From an uncultured Christensenellaceae bacterium (GTDB lineage Bacteria; Bacillota; Clostridia; Christensenellales; Borkfalkiaceae), in NCBI GenBank assembly GCA_910587005.1, contig CAJULB010000004.1:62001-126000 (forward strand): a DNA stretch of 64,000 nucleotides, given 5' to 3'. Below, one piece after another: positions 24,522 to 32,950 of this stretch (positions are counted from its first letter, which is position 1; the number at the start of each line of letters is the position of its first letter). The notes under the pieces are model-generated. The model ran no database searches. It was given only the letters and a program-made list of their open reading frames with translations, and had not been told where the DNA came from. Made by a program: the position numbers and the translations under genes.

Positions 24522-27386
24522 TTAACCGCCTCCTTTAATGTATTTGCTTATGGTTGAAGGAGAAACTCCAACAGCCTTTGCCATTTGTTCAATGCTGTAT
24601 CCAGAAGCATTCATCGCTCTAATCTTAGCTGTTTTAGCATCGCTTAAAGTTGTTGTTTGTCTAGGAAGAGCACGTTCTTTAAACTTGTCTTGATCCGTGT
24701 AAAGAAGTATTTGAGTAAGCATACTATCCGATATTGCACCGGCTTGTATAGCCTCCCATTCCCTATCACTTATCTCTATGTTGTTTCTTTTAGCCCCGAC
24801 TTCTAAGCGTGCCCTAGTAAGTTCCTGTTGAGCATACTTTTTTTTATCTTTTTTTGACATATCGGGATTTTCTTGTTCTTTTGCTTTGATACGGGAGTTT
24901 GCCAGTAACTGTGCCCTACGCTCCTTAGGGGCGTTCTTTAATGCTATATTGAGCTGTGCAGTTAAGTGCCTAGCCTCGGTATCGTATGCCGCCTTAGCGG
25001 AAGGCGAATATTCTAATTTGCCAGTGTTGTAAAGTTCAATTCTAGCTTCATTAGCCATAGCCTTCATTTTATTTGCGTAATTCGCATAGGCTCTTTCTTT
25101 AGGGTTGTTAGCATCGGAGACAAGTGTAAAAGCGTCATCGGTTTCCATCATCTTTGTACTCTCGGTGGTTGCTTTTACTGTTGTAATCTTTGCTGTAGGT
25201 GGTATTGGTTCATATTTTCCTGAGTTTGGATTTTTGAATGTTTTAACCCCATTCTTAACAACGACATTTACTTTTCCGTCAATCCCCGGAATTTCAGCTT
25301 TTGAATATTCCCTATTTGTTTCTTCATACAATTTTTTACCAGTAATAGGGTCAAAGTAATATCTTTTCTTTTTACCGGTATCAGGGTCTTCTATCCAAAC
25401 GCCCTCTTTTCTTTCATTTACATTTACTGGCGATTTAGCCCTAGATATAATTGTGGAAGCTCCACCGCCACTTTGATATTTTTCACGGAGTTCTTTAATG
25501 CCGTTTTCTTTTTCACTTAATTTATAATTTAAATGATGTTTTTCGGCATCAATTACAACCATGCTGTGCTTAACTGCTCTTGTAAGCTCTTCTGTAGATG
25601 CGCCCTGAAGTGTCATATCTGTAATAAGATTAGATATCTTACCCATTTCCATATTTGTGTTTTTCATAACACGCATTCCTTCTTGGGCAGGATATGCATC
25701 TTTAGGGTCGAAACCTTCCAATCCTCTTAAAGCAGGTGTAGAAGTAATGTTAATTTTATTATTTTTTCCGTTTCCACTTGTCGGGATAAGCATAACTGTG
25801 TCGCCATCGAAATCGGCTCCAGAAAGACGACTAGCTACAGAACTATTTATACCAACAGCATCAATACTGTTCGGTCCTATCATTTTAGAAGCTTCTTTTT
25901 GCTTATTATTAACCGTTAAAACGGGAATTTCATACGTTCCGGCGTGGGGATATCTTACTAATGCAACTTTACTACCATCCTCATACTTTGGAGCATATAT
26001 TTCTGTGTCTTTCATAGATGATACAGGTAATATAACATGCCATTTCTGACTAGGTAATGCCGCAGCTTGAAGATGCTCAGCCGCCTTATCACAATCGTCT
26101 GCGAAGCTCGCTAACAAAACTCTTTTTATTGTTGGATTGGTTAACGATTTAATTTCCTCAAATTCGGCTGCTCTGTCTGCTTCAGTTAACGACAATTGTC
26201 TTGTAATTAACGACATATTTTGTTTAGCGAGGAATTGACTAGGTAAAGTATCTTCCCAATCTTCCCAATCGCCTTCTTCTCTGGTCTTATTGACTAACGA
26301 TAATTGTTCTTTTCCATTCTTATCAATATAATAACTTTGACCGCCGTGCTCCTTAACAAGTGCTCCGAAAGGATTATCTTTATCGGGATTTCCATTAGCA
26401 TCGGTTTTTACTTTTTTCAAAACATCCATTTTATCAACAGATTTGCTTTTATTTGTATTAAACCGAATATCAACTCCTTCAGGAAGGTCATCAGAATATA
26501 CCGCCATACCTTTAAGGTAATGAGTGTCATCTACCAAAATACGAACTTGTGCATAATGACTATTTCCGAGTGACAAATCTTCTACACCACGGCGAATCTC
26601 GATTAAACCATCTTTATCTATGCCGCCTTCTTCTTTATAGCGAATCTGAAGTCTGCTAGAATCCATACTTTTGGGATATACAAATGCAGGTTTAAAAGTC
26701 TGTCCGCCATCATAGGAAATATAATCGTCCTGAACAGAATGAATTTTACTAAAGTCATATATCTCTTTATGTTCTGTTCCCGGAGGACAAAGAACTCTTA
26801 ATGTGGTTTGTTTTCCCGGATTATTTACCTGAGGAACACGTCCACCATAAACTTCATATCCCTCAAGTTGTAAAATATAAATGGCATTCTCCATTCTTCC
26901 TTTGGAAACGCCAAGTTCTTTTTCAACACCTTTACCAATATCAATCATCCCAAGAGAATCTACTTTTTCTTTTAAGAAATTAGCAGTGTTTTGAGATGCC
27001 GACATTCTAGCTTCAGATTCCGAGTTAAGCAATGAACGAACTGTCGATTCATTAATTCCCATGCGCCTTCCGATTTCAGAATAGTTTAAACCGTCAGCTT
27101 TTAAACTTTTTGCCGACGCTACCATCTGCATTCTTCTCTCATTTGTTGCTAAGGAAATTTGAACTCTAAGTTTTCCGGTTGTTGTATTCATAGCTTTTGC
27201 TATCTCAACTTCTGTCAAACCTTCTTGTTTCATCTGTTCTATTCTGCTTAATAAATCTCCGCTATGTTGATACGGGTCTTCACCAGAACCATACGGATAT
27301 CGACCAGAATGGTACTTGGTTCCATAATGAAGTAACTCATCAAAGCTTTCTTCGTTATCAACAGGAATATCAAAATTCTCTTCCAT
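24522..27386 (-). CDS. RNA-polymerase-like protein with ADFDGD motif and HTH domains
   Basis: 954 aa. Residues 524-529 read ADFDGD within SRLSGADFDGDTVMLIP, the metal-binding signature of the large catalytic subunit of multisubunit-type RNA polymerases and of single-chain phage relatives (YonO, crAss-like gp66). About 45 residues earlier lies LVRYPHAGTYEIPVLTVN, the position of the conserved RxPxxH segment in beta-prime double-psi barrels. Helix-turn-helix units flank this: about 58-75, 102-121 (YSEIGRRMGINESTVRSLLN) and 931-953 at the C-terminus. The N-terminus (HYGTKYHSGRYPYGSGEDPY, 20-39) resembles the HHGxxGxxWG motif of neighbouring head-region proteins. RNA synthesis is inferred, not shown. 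Confidence 0.7.
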   Translation of the reverse strand: MEENFDIPVDNEESFDELLHYGTKYHSGRYPYGSGEDPYQHSGDLLSRIEQMKQEGLTEVEIAKAMNTTTGKLRVQISLATNERRMQMVASAKSLKADGLNYSEIGRRMGINESTVRSLLNSESEARMSASQNTANFLKEKVDSLGMIDIGKGVEKELGVSKGRMENAIYILQLEGYEVYGGRVPQVNNPGKQTTLRVLCPPGTEHKEIYDFSKIHSVQDDYISYDGGQTFKPAFVYPKSMDSSRLQIRYKEEGGIDKDGLIEIRRGVEDLSLGNSHYAQVRILVDDTHYLKGMAVYSDDLPEGVDIRFNTNKSKSVDKMDVLKKVKTDANGNPDKDNPFGALVKEHGGQSYYIDKNGKEQLSLVNKTREEGDWEDWEDTLPSQFLAKQNMSLITRQLSLTEADRAAEFEEIKSLTNPTIKRVLLASFADDCDKAAEHLQAAALPSQKWHVILPVSSMKDTEIYAPKYEDGSKVALVRYPHAGTYEIPVLTVNNKQKEASKMIGPNSIDAVGINSSVASRLSGADFDGDTVMLIPTSGNGKNNKINITSTPALRGLEGFDPKDAYPAQEGMRVMKNTNMEMGKISNLITDMTLQGASTEELTRAVKHSMVVIDAEKHHLNYKLSEKENGIKELREKYQSGGGASTIISRAKSPVNVNERKEGVWIEDPDTGKKKRYYFDPITGKKLYEETNREYSKAEIPGIDGKVNVVVKNGVKTFKNPNSGKYEPIPPTAKITTVKATTESTKMMETDDAFTLVSDANNPKERAYANYANKMKAMANEARIELYNTGKLEYSPSAKAAYDTEARHLTAQLNIALKNAPKERRAQLLANSRIKAKEQENPDMSKKDKKKYAQQELTRARLEVGAKRNNIEISDREWEAIQAGAISDSMLTQILLYTDQDKFKERALPRQTTTLSDAKTAKIRAMNASGYSIEQMAKAVGVSPSTISKYIKGGG

Positions 27387-27946
27387 TATAAGTCTTCCTC
27401 CATAGCAAGTTTTGTAATGATTTTACTGAATGTAATAATTTTATCCATTATAGGTACTATAACGCTGGCGTCAGGTTCGTCTATTATAACCTCATCCGAT
27501 TGATAGATACGCAATTCAATTTTAATATCAGCTGGACTAACTCTGTACTCTAAACAAAAAAGAGCAGCATAGATTCTTAATTGCTCTATGTGTGCTCTCT
27601 CTTTTCCAGTCTTTAAATCGTGTATTCTAAGAAAGTTATTTCTAAAAGAAATAGCGTCCGCTGTTCCAAAACACCATTCCGAAAAATATAAAACCTGTTC
27701 CGGATGCATTCTATAACCTATTGCATCATTTACATACTCGTTAAGAGTTTTTTGCGATTTCGGAAGTTTTTGTCTCAACCTTATACACATCGCCGCGAAC
27801 TCGTGAAGTTCTGTTCCTTTTTGAGCAGCTCTGAGATTTGAAAAGGTTTCAACTAATTTATCATCATTGTAATTTAACCAATGATATTTACTCGCTCCAA
27901 GAAAAGCGTGTTGCCCCTCAAGATTTGAATGCTTGTTGAAGTTCAT
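27386..27946 (-). CDS. PD-(D/E)XK nuclease (RecB/Cas4-like)
   Basis: 186 aa. Nuclease core: GTELHEFAAMCIRL (motif with His), FGTADAISFR (catalytic Asp), IHDLKTGKERAHIEQLRIYA (D-x-K followed by the QxxxYA motif of RecB/Cas4 nucleases). Probably an exonuclease for recombination or DNA end processing. The stop overlaps the RNAP-like ATG (TAATG), and its start overlaps the VRR-NUC gene. Confidence 0.8.
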   Translation of the reverse strand: MNFNKHSNLEGQHAFLGASKYHWLNYNDDKLVETFSNLRAAQKGTELHEFAAMCIRLRQKLPKSQKTLNEYVNDAIGYRMHPEQVLYFSEWCFGTADAISFRNNFLRIHDLKTGKERAHIEQLRIYAALFCLEYRVSPADIKIELRIYQSDEVIIDEPDASVIVPIMDKIITFSKIITKLAMEEDL

Positions 27947-28208
27947 TTAAAATTTTCTCCTTATTCTCGGGATATATAAAAGCCGAGTAAGACATTTTAT
28001 TTAATAACTCAACATAGTAATCCTGATTAGGACGATGACTCGAATTCTTACTTTTCTTTCCTTCTAAGGTAGCCCACTTCTTTCCGAACAATATCAGTAA
28101 GTCTGGTATACCTTGTCCATCGCTAGGATCCAAATGAAATACCATACATCCCGGAAACAGTGCTTTTAATTCTTTAATAAGCTTTGTTTTGAAAGTACTT
28201 TCTAACAT
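27918..28208 (-). CDS. VRR-NUC domain nuclease
   Basis: 96 aa from ATG 28208 (GGAGA upstream). STFKTKLIKELKALFPGCMV, QGIPDLLILFGKKWATLEGK and RPNQDYYVELLNKMSY give the compact VRR-NUC PD-(D/E)XK fold: Asp in GIPDLL and E-x-K in LEGK. Such small phage nucleases probably act in resolution or repair of replicating DNA. First gene after promoter-like element A. Confidence 0.85.
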   Translation of the reverse strand: MLESTFKTKLIKELKALFPGCMVFHLDPSDGQGIPDLLILFGKKWATLEGKKSKNSSHRPNQDYYVELLNKMSYSAFIYPENKEKILNELQQAFKS

Positions 28209-28269
28209 ACTGGTCTCCTGCAAAAATTAAAGAGAAAATGTTCTATTTTAAAAATATAATCACTCTCTC

Positions 28270-28294
28270 CATAAAGGAAGATGTTTTTCACGCG
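28270..28294 (-). promoter_or_regulatory. Conserved 25-bp element, copy A
   Basis: Minus strand CGCGTGAAAAACA, 7 nt, TTATG (as CTTTATG). Ends and spacing are identical to copies B-F. It lies 62 nt upstream of the VRR-NUC start and immediately after a terminator, so it probably starts a transcript. Confidence 0.6.
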
Positions 28295-28299
28295 AATAT

Positions 28300-28331
28300 A
28301 AAAGCCCATACCGATTAGAGTACAGGCTTTT
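28300..28331 (-). terminator. Stem-loop after the zinc-ribbon gene
   Basis: AAAAGCC...GGCTTTT stem with a minor mismatch and T-rich flank on both strands. It separates the first late gene from element A. A near-copy occurs at 47203-47236. Confidence 0.6.
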
Positions 28332-28349
28332 ACAAACACGTTTATTTTT

Positions 28350-28736
28350 TTAATCATCAAATATTTTACAACTATTTCGACAACTAGGATAAGGTCCACC
28401 ACAAGCTATACAGCATTCTGGAATATCATCATCTGGGTCTTCGTAATATTCATCGTAATCTGCATTGTCGTCCCCTTCTAACGCATATTCGTCTAAATAT
28501 AACGTGTGACCGCAGTTTGGACACATAAATTTCAATCTGGCAATACTGAAACGCATCTCAGTACCGCAACACCCACAAGAAGGCGGCATTGTGAAATCAT
28601 CGCAATAGTCATTAATATTTTCTTCGTCATCGTCATCTCCGTAGGGAGATATCAGTCCTTTTAAGTTACTTAGCTCGGAATTGTTATTACCGCGCTTAAA
28701 AATATCTTGCTCTTTATTGTTTCTCGATTTCCCCAT
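28350..28736 (-). CDS. Double zinc-ribbon acidic protein
   Basis: 128 aa. Two CxxC pairs form one ribbon (PSCGCCGTEMRF, FMCPNCGHTL); a second cluster lies at ECCIACGGPYPSCRNSC. The intervening stretch is strongly acidic. First gene behind the promoter at 28771-28799, so possibly a regulator of late transcription; that is inferred from position only. Confidence 0.75.
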   Translation of the reverse strand: MGKSRNNKEQDIFKRGNNNSELSNLKGLISPYGDDDDEENINDYCDDFTMPPSCGCCGTEMRFSIARLKFMCPNCGHTLYLDEYALEGDDNADYDEYYEDPDDDIPECCIACGGPYPSCRNSCKIFDD

Positions 28737-28770
28737 AATCGTAAATTCTCCTTTCAGTTTTTGTTATCAA

Positions 28771-28799
28771 AGTATAGCATAAAACAATCGACAAATCAA
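28771..28799 (-). promoter_or_regulatory. Strong sigma-A-type promoter for the late module
   Basis: Minus strand -35 TTGATT (28794-28799), 17-bp spacer, -10 TATACT (28771-28776), 35 nt upstream of the first gene, which has AAGGAG. This is the only clear promoter facing the whole packaging-head-tail-DGR block. Confidence 0.75.
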
Positions 28800-29095
28800 G
28801 AACTGATTCGGGGGAGGTCTAGAATATAAAAAGTAATCAATTAGTAGAATTGTAAGTTCGAAAGCACACCTCCACTAATTTTTTCTTCTTGCCCAAAAAC
28901 CCGTTTTTATTTTTGACTTATATTAATTTTTAATATTTTTTATCACGATTAATTAAGAATAAAAGTGGGCAAGTGGGCAAACGTACGTAAAATTCTTCAA
29001 AGATTGGCTAAAATATGCCAAAAATCATTGTTTTTAAAGGTTTTTCATAGATTTTAGTAGATTTTTTAAGCCCACTTTTAAAGTGTAAAAACGGG
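28800..29095. other. AT-rich intergenic region with AAAAGTGGGC repeats
   Basis: No gene. The 10-mer AAAAGTGGGC occurs on the plus strand at 28961-28970 and inverted at 29070-29079 and 29101-29110 (the last inside the end of the 29096 gene); AGTGGGC recurs at 28972. The spaced inverted copies could be operators for late switching or a replication-linked site. Confidence 0.4.
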
Positions 29096-29105
29096 CTAAA
29101 GCCCA
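29092..29105 (-). terminator. Weak stem-loop at the end of the middle module
   Basis: GGGC/GCCC stem with a 4-nt loop overlapping the last codons of the 29096 gene, followed on the minus strand by GTTTTTA. A short stem, so only a possible terminator. Confidence 0.35.
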
Positions 29106-29629
29106 CTTTTTTCGGGCTTATTAAGCTCATCTAATTTTGTTTTAATGTCTGATAATATGGTCTCAACTTTCTTTCTGCTTTTCGGGTGCATCTTAATATA
29201 ATCTTTATGGGCATCATACCAATTAAATATTTCATAAAGGTTACCGGTTTTCCAACTGAAAGACCACCAATCGCATATCATTTCTAAAATATAATGATAA
29301 GGAATTTCTATTAAAATTTCACCCTCTTTAGGTTCATCGTTGTTTAAAACCCAATGTTGCCAATGATGAGGATTTCTATGAATATGATTAAGCCAAGCTA
29401 CTCTAAATGCATTTACCACTGCACTCGATTTATTATTACCGTAGAAATAATCGTCATAAGGTTTATACTCATCCATATCGTTTTTGGAAGAGTCATGCAT
29501 CTCACAAATATAACATTCGTAATTCACATCGCTATTAATTAAATTCGGAAGATGCTCCCTTATCCAATAAAAACCTTTTGCAACATTATTTTTATGCTCT
29601 CTTAAATATATGTCGTAATCTAAGCTCAT
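29096..29629 (-). CDS. DUF5662-like HD-type protein
   Basis: 177 aa. MHDSSKNDMDEYKPYDDYFY, then AWLNHIHRNPHHWQHWVLNN and ICDWWSFSW resemble DUF5662, a phage-common family with an HD-like arrangement of His/Asp metal ligands. Possibly a small phosphohydrolase, but activity is unknown. Last gene of the early/middle operon; its start overlaps the previous stop by 4 nt. Confidence 0.75.
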   Translation of the reverse strand: MSLDYDIYLREHKNNVAKGFYWIREHLPNLINSDVNYECYICEMHDSSKNDMDEYKPYDDYFYGNNKSSAVVNAFRVAWLNHIHRNPHHWQHWVLNNDEPKEGEILIEIPYHYILEMICDWWSFSWKTGNLYEIFNWYDAHKDYIKMHPKSRKKVETILSDIKTKLDELNKPEKSGL

Positions 29630-29922
29630 ATCGTTTTAACCTCATTTTTAATGTTTTGACTTCTTATAAGATTTAAAGAATTTACAAGATTGCATAATGC
29701 TTTTGTTGCTGATCTCACAGTATTTGTAATATGTATAATTGCATTACTTAATTTTACTATACCGTATTTGGTCGCCGAATATACCTGTTTAAATCCGCCA
29801 CATTTGTAAAGTTTAGTTTTTACAATAATCGCTGTTAATTCTTTTTGTTTTGACTTTTTCTTTACTTTAATGTATCTAAATAATTTTTTCTTATAGATAC
29901 GCTCAGATTTACTTAAATGCAT
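29626..29922 (-). CDS. Hypothetical basic protein
   Basis: 98 aa, Lys-rich N-terminus (SERIYKKKLFRYIKVKKKSK) and helical remainder (ATKALCNLVNSLNLIRS). Not recognised. Good AAAGGAG before the ATG and a 4-nt overlap with the next gene support it as real. Confidence 0.55.
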   Translation of the reverse strand: MHLSKSERIYKKKLFRYIKVKKKSKQKELTAIIVKTKLYKCGGFKQVYSATKYGIVKLSNAIIHITNTVRSATKALCNLVNSLNLIRSQNIKNEVKTI

Positions 29923-30008
29923 ATATTTCTCCTTTACATTTAATATCTTAAAAACAGCATATAGCCAACAATATAACTATTGAAGCCAATATCGTTTGTT
30001 TAATTAAC

Positions 30009-30209
30009 CTATTCACCTTTATTACCGCTTTTTCTGTGATGTAGAAGCCAATCGCTCGCAAGCCGCTTATCGTATATAGCCTCAAACTCAACACTGTAAA
30101 AAATATTTCCGCATTTCTTACACTTTCTTTTTCTATAAGTTTCTTTTTGGATTGGATTTTTTACAGAATCTATCACATCTGATTTATTATTACATATAGG
30201 ACAGTCCAT
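30009..30209 (-). CDS. NrdR-like zinc ribbon (copy 2)
   Basis: 66 aa. MDCPICNNKSDVIDSVKNPI, then YRKRKCKKCGNIFYSVEFEA: the zinc-ribbon half of NrdR (C-P-x-C...RxRxC-xxC-x-x-x-F-x-T-x-E), without the ATP-cone. It resembles the protein at 30469. May bind DNA or RNA. Overlaps the upstream gene by 1 nt. Confidence 0.75.
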   Translation of the reverse strand: MDCPICNNKSDVIDSVKNPIQKETYRKRKCKKCGNIFYSVEFEAIYDKRLASDWLLHHRKSGNKGE

Positions 30210-30466
30210 TAAGAACCTCCGTTGTTCAGAATATCGTCTATAGTCATCTGATGAGGTTCGAGCGGCGGTTTCAACGTTTTCTTTTTCTTAGCCGCCTCCA
30301 TTTTTCTTTGATAAGGTTTAGTAATCACTTTACCCAATAAACCACGCTTTTGAAAAGTTAAATATATCGCTATAACCTGATCTTCGGGCATATTCTCTAC
30401 TTTATTTTTCCACTTTTCCGTAGGATATACTTTTGAAATAGCTGTCCTTTGCTCTTCTACAGTCAC
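30209..30466 (-). CDS. Hypothetical protein between two zinc ribbons
   Basis: 85 aa, GTG start behind GGAG. TVEEQRTAISKVYPTEKWKN, then MPEDQVIAIYLTFQKRGLLG and a basic stretch, ending PPLEPHQMTIDDILNNG. A QMTIDDIL tail resembles replication-protein interaction peptides; that is speculation. Not recognised. Confidence 0.6.
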   Translation of the reverse strand: MTVEEQRTAISKVYPTEKWKNKVENMPEDQVIAIYLTFQKRGLLGKVITKPYQRKMEAAKKKKTLKPPLEPHQMTIDDILNNGGS

Positions 30467-30468
30467 CT

Positions 30469-30660
30469 TTATCTCCTCACCTTGCTCTTACTGTTGATGA
30501 ACCAATCTCTTAATAATCTTTTCGTAGGTGGAACATCGAATTCAACAGTATAGAAAACATGCCCACATTCTAAGCATCTTCTTTTTCTATATGTTTCCTT
30601 ATTCTTTTTATTATGTACAATGGCAAACGACTCTGATTTGCCTCCGCATTTAGGGCACAT
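30469..30660 (-). CDS. NrdR-like zinc ribbon (copy 1)
   Basis: 63 aa. MCPKCGGKSESFAIVHNKKN, then YRKRRCLECGHVFYTVEFDV. Same NrdR-like ribbon as at 30009, with a similar C-terminus (KRLLRDWFINS versus KRLASDWLLHH), so the pair arose by duplication around the 85-aa gene. Confidence 0.75.
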   Translation of the reverse strand: MCPKCGGKSESFAIVHNKKNKETYRKRRCLECGHVFYTVEFDVPPTKRLLRDWFINSKSKVRR

Positions 30661-30674
30661 TTTCTTACTCCTCT

Positions 30675-31913
30675 TTAATTGTTTTGAAAATAATGTTTCT
30701 TAGCAAATGCTGATTGGTTAAACTCTTTTTTTTCTCGTAACGACTTTGCTATTGCTAGCTCTATACCACTTCTCGATTTTAGGTGGTAATAATATAAATC
30801 GGTAAACGGAGTTGTCATTCTATCTATTCTTCCAGCTGACTGCTCCATTATCTTGTATGAGTAGTTTTCCGAATAGAATATAATGGTGTCGGTTGTTATA
30901 CAATTCCAACCTTCAGCACCAGCCGTATACTGAACTAAATACACCCACGATTCACCAGTAGGTATTGGTTGATGATTGTGTCCGTTCCACTCTGCCACAT
31001 TTAAACCAGAGCTACCGCACAATTGCCTTAATAATTCGAGTTCGTAATCGAAGTTGTAGAATATAATCGCTTTCGGATGTTTCTCTAAAATCTCCATAAG
31101 AACTATTTGTCGTGAAATATCCGTATTTACAATTCTTCGCAGTTCGTAACAGAACTCGCTAGCACTTTTTATTGGTTCTCCTGTTGCGGGGTTTTTTCTG
31201 TTTCTTATTAGATCTTTATAATCCTGAATATTATACTTAACATACACATCTTCGTGATGAGATACCGTATGTCGCTTAAAATCCATAGTAACAAGAATAG
31301 AATTTCTAAGCTTTATTAATTTTCCAGTTTCTAAATATCTATCAACTTTCGGAAACTTTACTCTGTGATTGTAAACAATATGATTTCTAATAAACTCCGT
31401 TTTGTTTTTGAAGAATTTATTTGCAACGAACACTGGAATATAATCCTGCCAAGTATCGCCCGGTGTTGCTGACAACAGAATCCAATTGTTCTTATCTGTT
31501 ATTTTGTAGAAAGCCTTAACCCAAGCTCCAGAGCCGACAACTCTTTGTTCGTCAAATATAAAGAAAGCTCCTTTTACATCAACGTACTTTTGAATATTAT
31601 TCCAAGAGTCAACAACAACATTGTGAGAATATAAGCTTTCTTCTTTGTGCGTTGTAATTAAAAAGGGAACCATTTCTGATTCCCATTCTAATGTATCTCG
31701 TTTTCGAGCAGTAGTTATTATGTATAAGTCCTTCACCTTACAGTAATCCATAGGTTCGTACTTATTCTCATCAAAGTAACCGTCCTGCTCTTTAAAGTAA
31801 TATGCTAATGCCGTTCTAGATTTTCCGCTTCCGACGCCACCGCATAATATGTTTCCGTTTTTTAGACGTTTCATAGCGTCATATTGGTAATCTCTAAGAC
31901 CGTATGCCGACAT
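30675..31913 (-). CDS. SF2 helicase
   Basis: 412 aa. LRDYQYDAMKRLKNGNILCG and GGVGSGKS (Walker A, 25-32), FFIFDEQRVVG (motif II, DEQR instead of DEAH), WILLSATPGDTWQDY (motif III), WNCITTDTIIFYSENYS and QSAGRIDRM (motif VI). SNF2/DEAD-type phage helicase, probably for replication fork or recombination work. In the replication block, 1 nt from its upstream neighbour. Confidence 0.9.
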   Translation of the reverse strand: MSAYGLRDYQYDAMKRLKNGNILCGGVGSGKSRTALAYYFKEQDGYFDENKYEPMDYCKVKDLYIITTARKRDTLEWESEMVPFLITTHKEESLYSHNVVVDSWNNIQKYVDVKGAFFIFDEQRVVGSGAWVKAFYKITDKNNWILLSATPGDTWQDYIPVFVANKFFKNKTEFIRNHIVYNHRVKFPKVDRYLETGKLIKLRNSILVTMDFKRHTVSHHEDVYVKYNIQDYKDLIRNRKNPATGEPIKSASEFCYELRRIVNTDISRQIVLMEILEKHPKAIIFYNFDYELELLRQLCGSSGLNVAEWNGHNHQPIPTGESWVYLVQYTAGAEGWNCITTDTIIFYSENYSYKIMEQSAGRIDRMTTPFTDLYYYHLKSRSGIELAIAKSLREKKEFNQSAFAKKHYFQNN

Positions 31914-31914
31914 A

Positions 31915-32133
31915 TTAATACCCTTTTATTGGATTGCTTTGAATATCCTTTAATTCAGGAGGACATGCACCCTGTCTGTAAACGATTATTTTTGTATCGG
32001 GAAGTTCGGATTCTAATTCCGCAACATCTACGCTACCATCTTCGACATACATAATTTTGGTGTATGTTTTCGGGAGAGATTCGTTATGCCCGTCTATGAA
32101 TATTTTCTTATCTTTTAAATCTAACTTGTCCAT
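31915..32133 (-). CDS. Hypothetical protein
   Basis: 72 aa: DKKIFIDGHNESLPKTYTKI, then LPDTKIIVYRQGACPPELKD. Alpha/beta pattern, not recognised. Start overlaps the stop of the methylase-like gene, so coupled. GGAGATG precedes the ATG. Confidence 0.6.
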   Translation of the reverse strand: MDKLDLKDKKIFIDGHNESLPKTYTKIMYVEDGSVDVAELESELPDTKIIVYRQGACPPELKDIQSNPIKGY

Positions 32134-32864
32134 TATTCATCTCCATCTGTTAAAATATTTGCTTTATGTAAAGCTCTTCGTATTCTCCAAACATCGGAGA
32201 AATACATTGGGGTGTACCAATATTTATTAATATCGTCATTTTTTCGCATCGGGTCTGTAAGCGTATTTGCTATTTTTACATATCCCGCACAACCTAATAA
32301 TGACAATTGTAAATAACACATCAATCCAACTGTTTCATCTATATCCTGTCCTGTAAACAGAATATAGTTTTGAAAGTTCTTTCCTTTTTTGCTAAGAATT
32401 CTTCTAGCAACATTCGCGCTAGCAATTAACGTAGCACCCGCCCCGCAAGTCGGGTCGTTTATCGAGTGATATCCAAGTCGATTAATATCATCTTCTAAAC
32501 CCAATAAGTTTATTTCAGACATTAATTTACAAACATCGTATGGCGTAAAGAATTGTCCTCTATTCCTGCTACCCAAATCAAGCTCCATAAATATCTTTCC
32601 CAAGAAATCTTGTTCTGGATTATGTTCCAAAGCCATAGTGAGTTTAGCTAAAAGTTTAGGGAATAGTTTTCTGTCTCTTTCGTTGTACTTGTTGATTGTT
32701 TGTAGATATGCGTTTTCTCGGTTTACATAATCGTTTTTTGCTACTACATTTGAAAAAGAGCAAGCCGACATAAATATAAAGTCTTGCCAAACTTGCCATT
32801 TACTGTTTCCATATGTAAGAATACGGAATGTCTTCAAGAAGTCTTTTACATCGTCATTTAACAT
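32133..32864 (-). CDS. DNA N6-methylase-like protein lacking the NPP(Y/F) catalytic motif
   Basis: 243 aa. The fold signature of type I-like adenine methylases is present: GQFFTPYDVCKLM (103-115), motif I DPTCGAG (137-143, SAM binding) and GQDID (172-176). Motif IV, NPP[YFW], expected about 30-40 residues later, is absent; the region reads TLTDPMRKNDDINKYWYTPM. It may be inactive as a methyltransferase, a decoy or SAM-binding partner, or use an unusual motif. GGGGGAAA precedes the ATG. Confidence 0.75.
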   Translation of the reverse strand: MLNDDVKDFLKTFRILTYGNSKWQVWQDFIFMSACSFSNVVAKNDYVNRENAYLQTINKYNERDRKLFPKLLAKLTMALEHNPEQDFLGKIFMELDLGSRNRGQFFTPYDVCKLMSEINLLGLEDDINRLGYHSINDPTCGAGATLIASANVARRILSKKGKNFQNYILFTGQDIDETVGLMCYLQLSLLGCAGYVKIANTLTDPMRKNDDINKYWYTPMYFSDVWRIRRALHKANILTDGDE

Positions 32865-32894
32865 AAATATTTCCCCCTTTTGTAAAATATAAAA

Positions 32895-32929
32895 GAAGAG
32901 CCAACGCTCCTTTCATTCGTCAGCTCTTC
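32895..32929 (-). terminator. Stem-loop between SSB-like and methylase-like genes
   Basis: GAAGAGC/GCTCTTC stem with a 21-nt loop, followed on the minus strand by TTTTATATTTT. One of a set of similar junction hairpins in the middle module. Confidence 0.55.
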
Positions 32930-32950
32930 CTATACTTTTAATATTGTTTG

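Noticed and set aside
28202..28402. Minus-strand 66-codon frame between the VRR-NUC and zinc-ribbon genes
   Set aside because: It runs through a terminator and element A, has no ribosome site and has no coding-like pattern.
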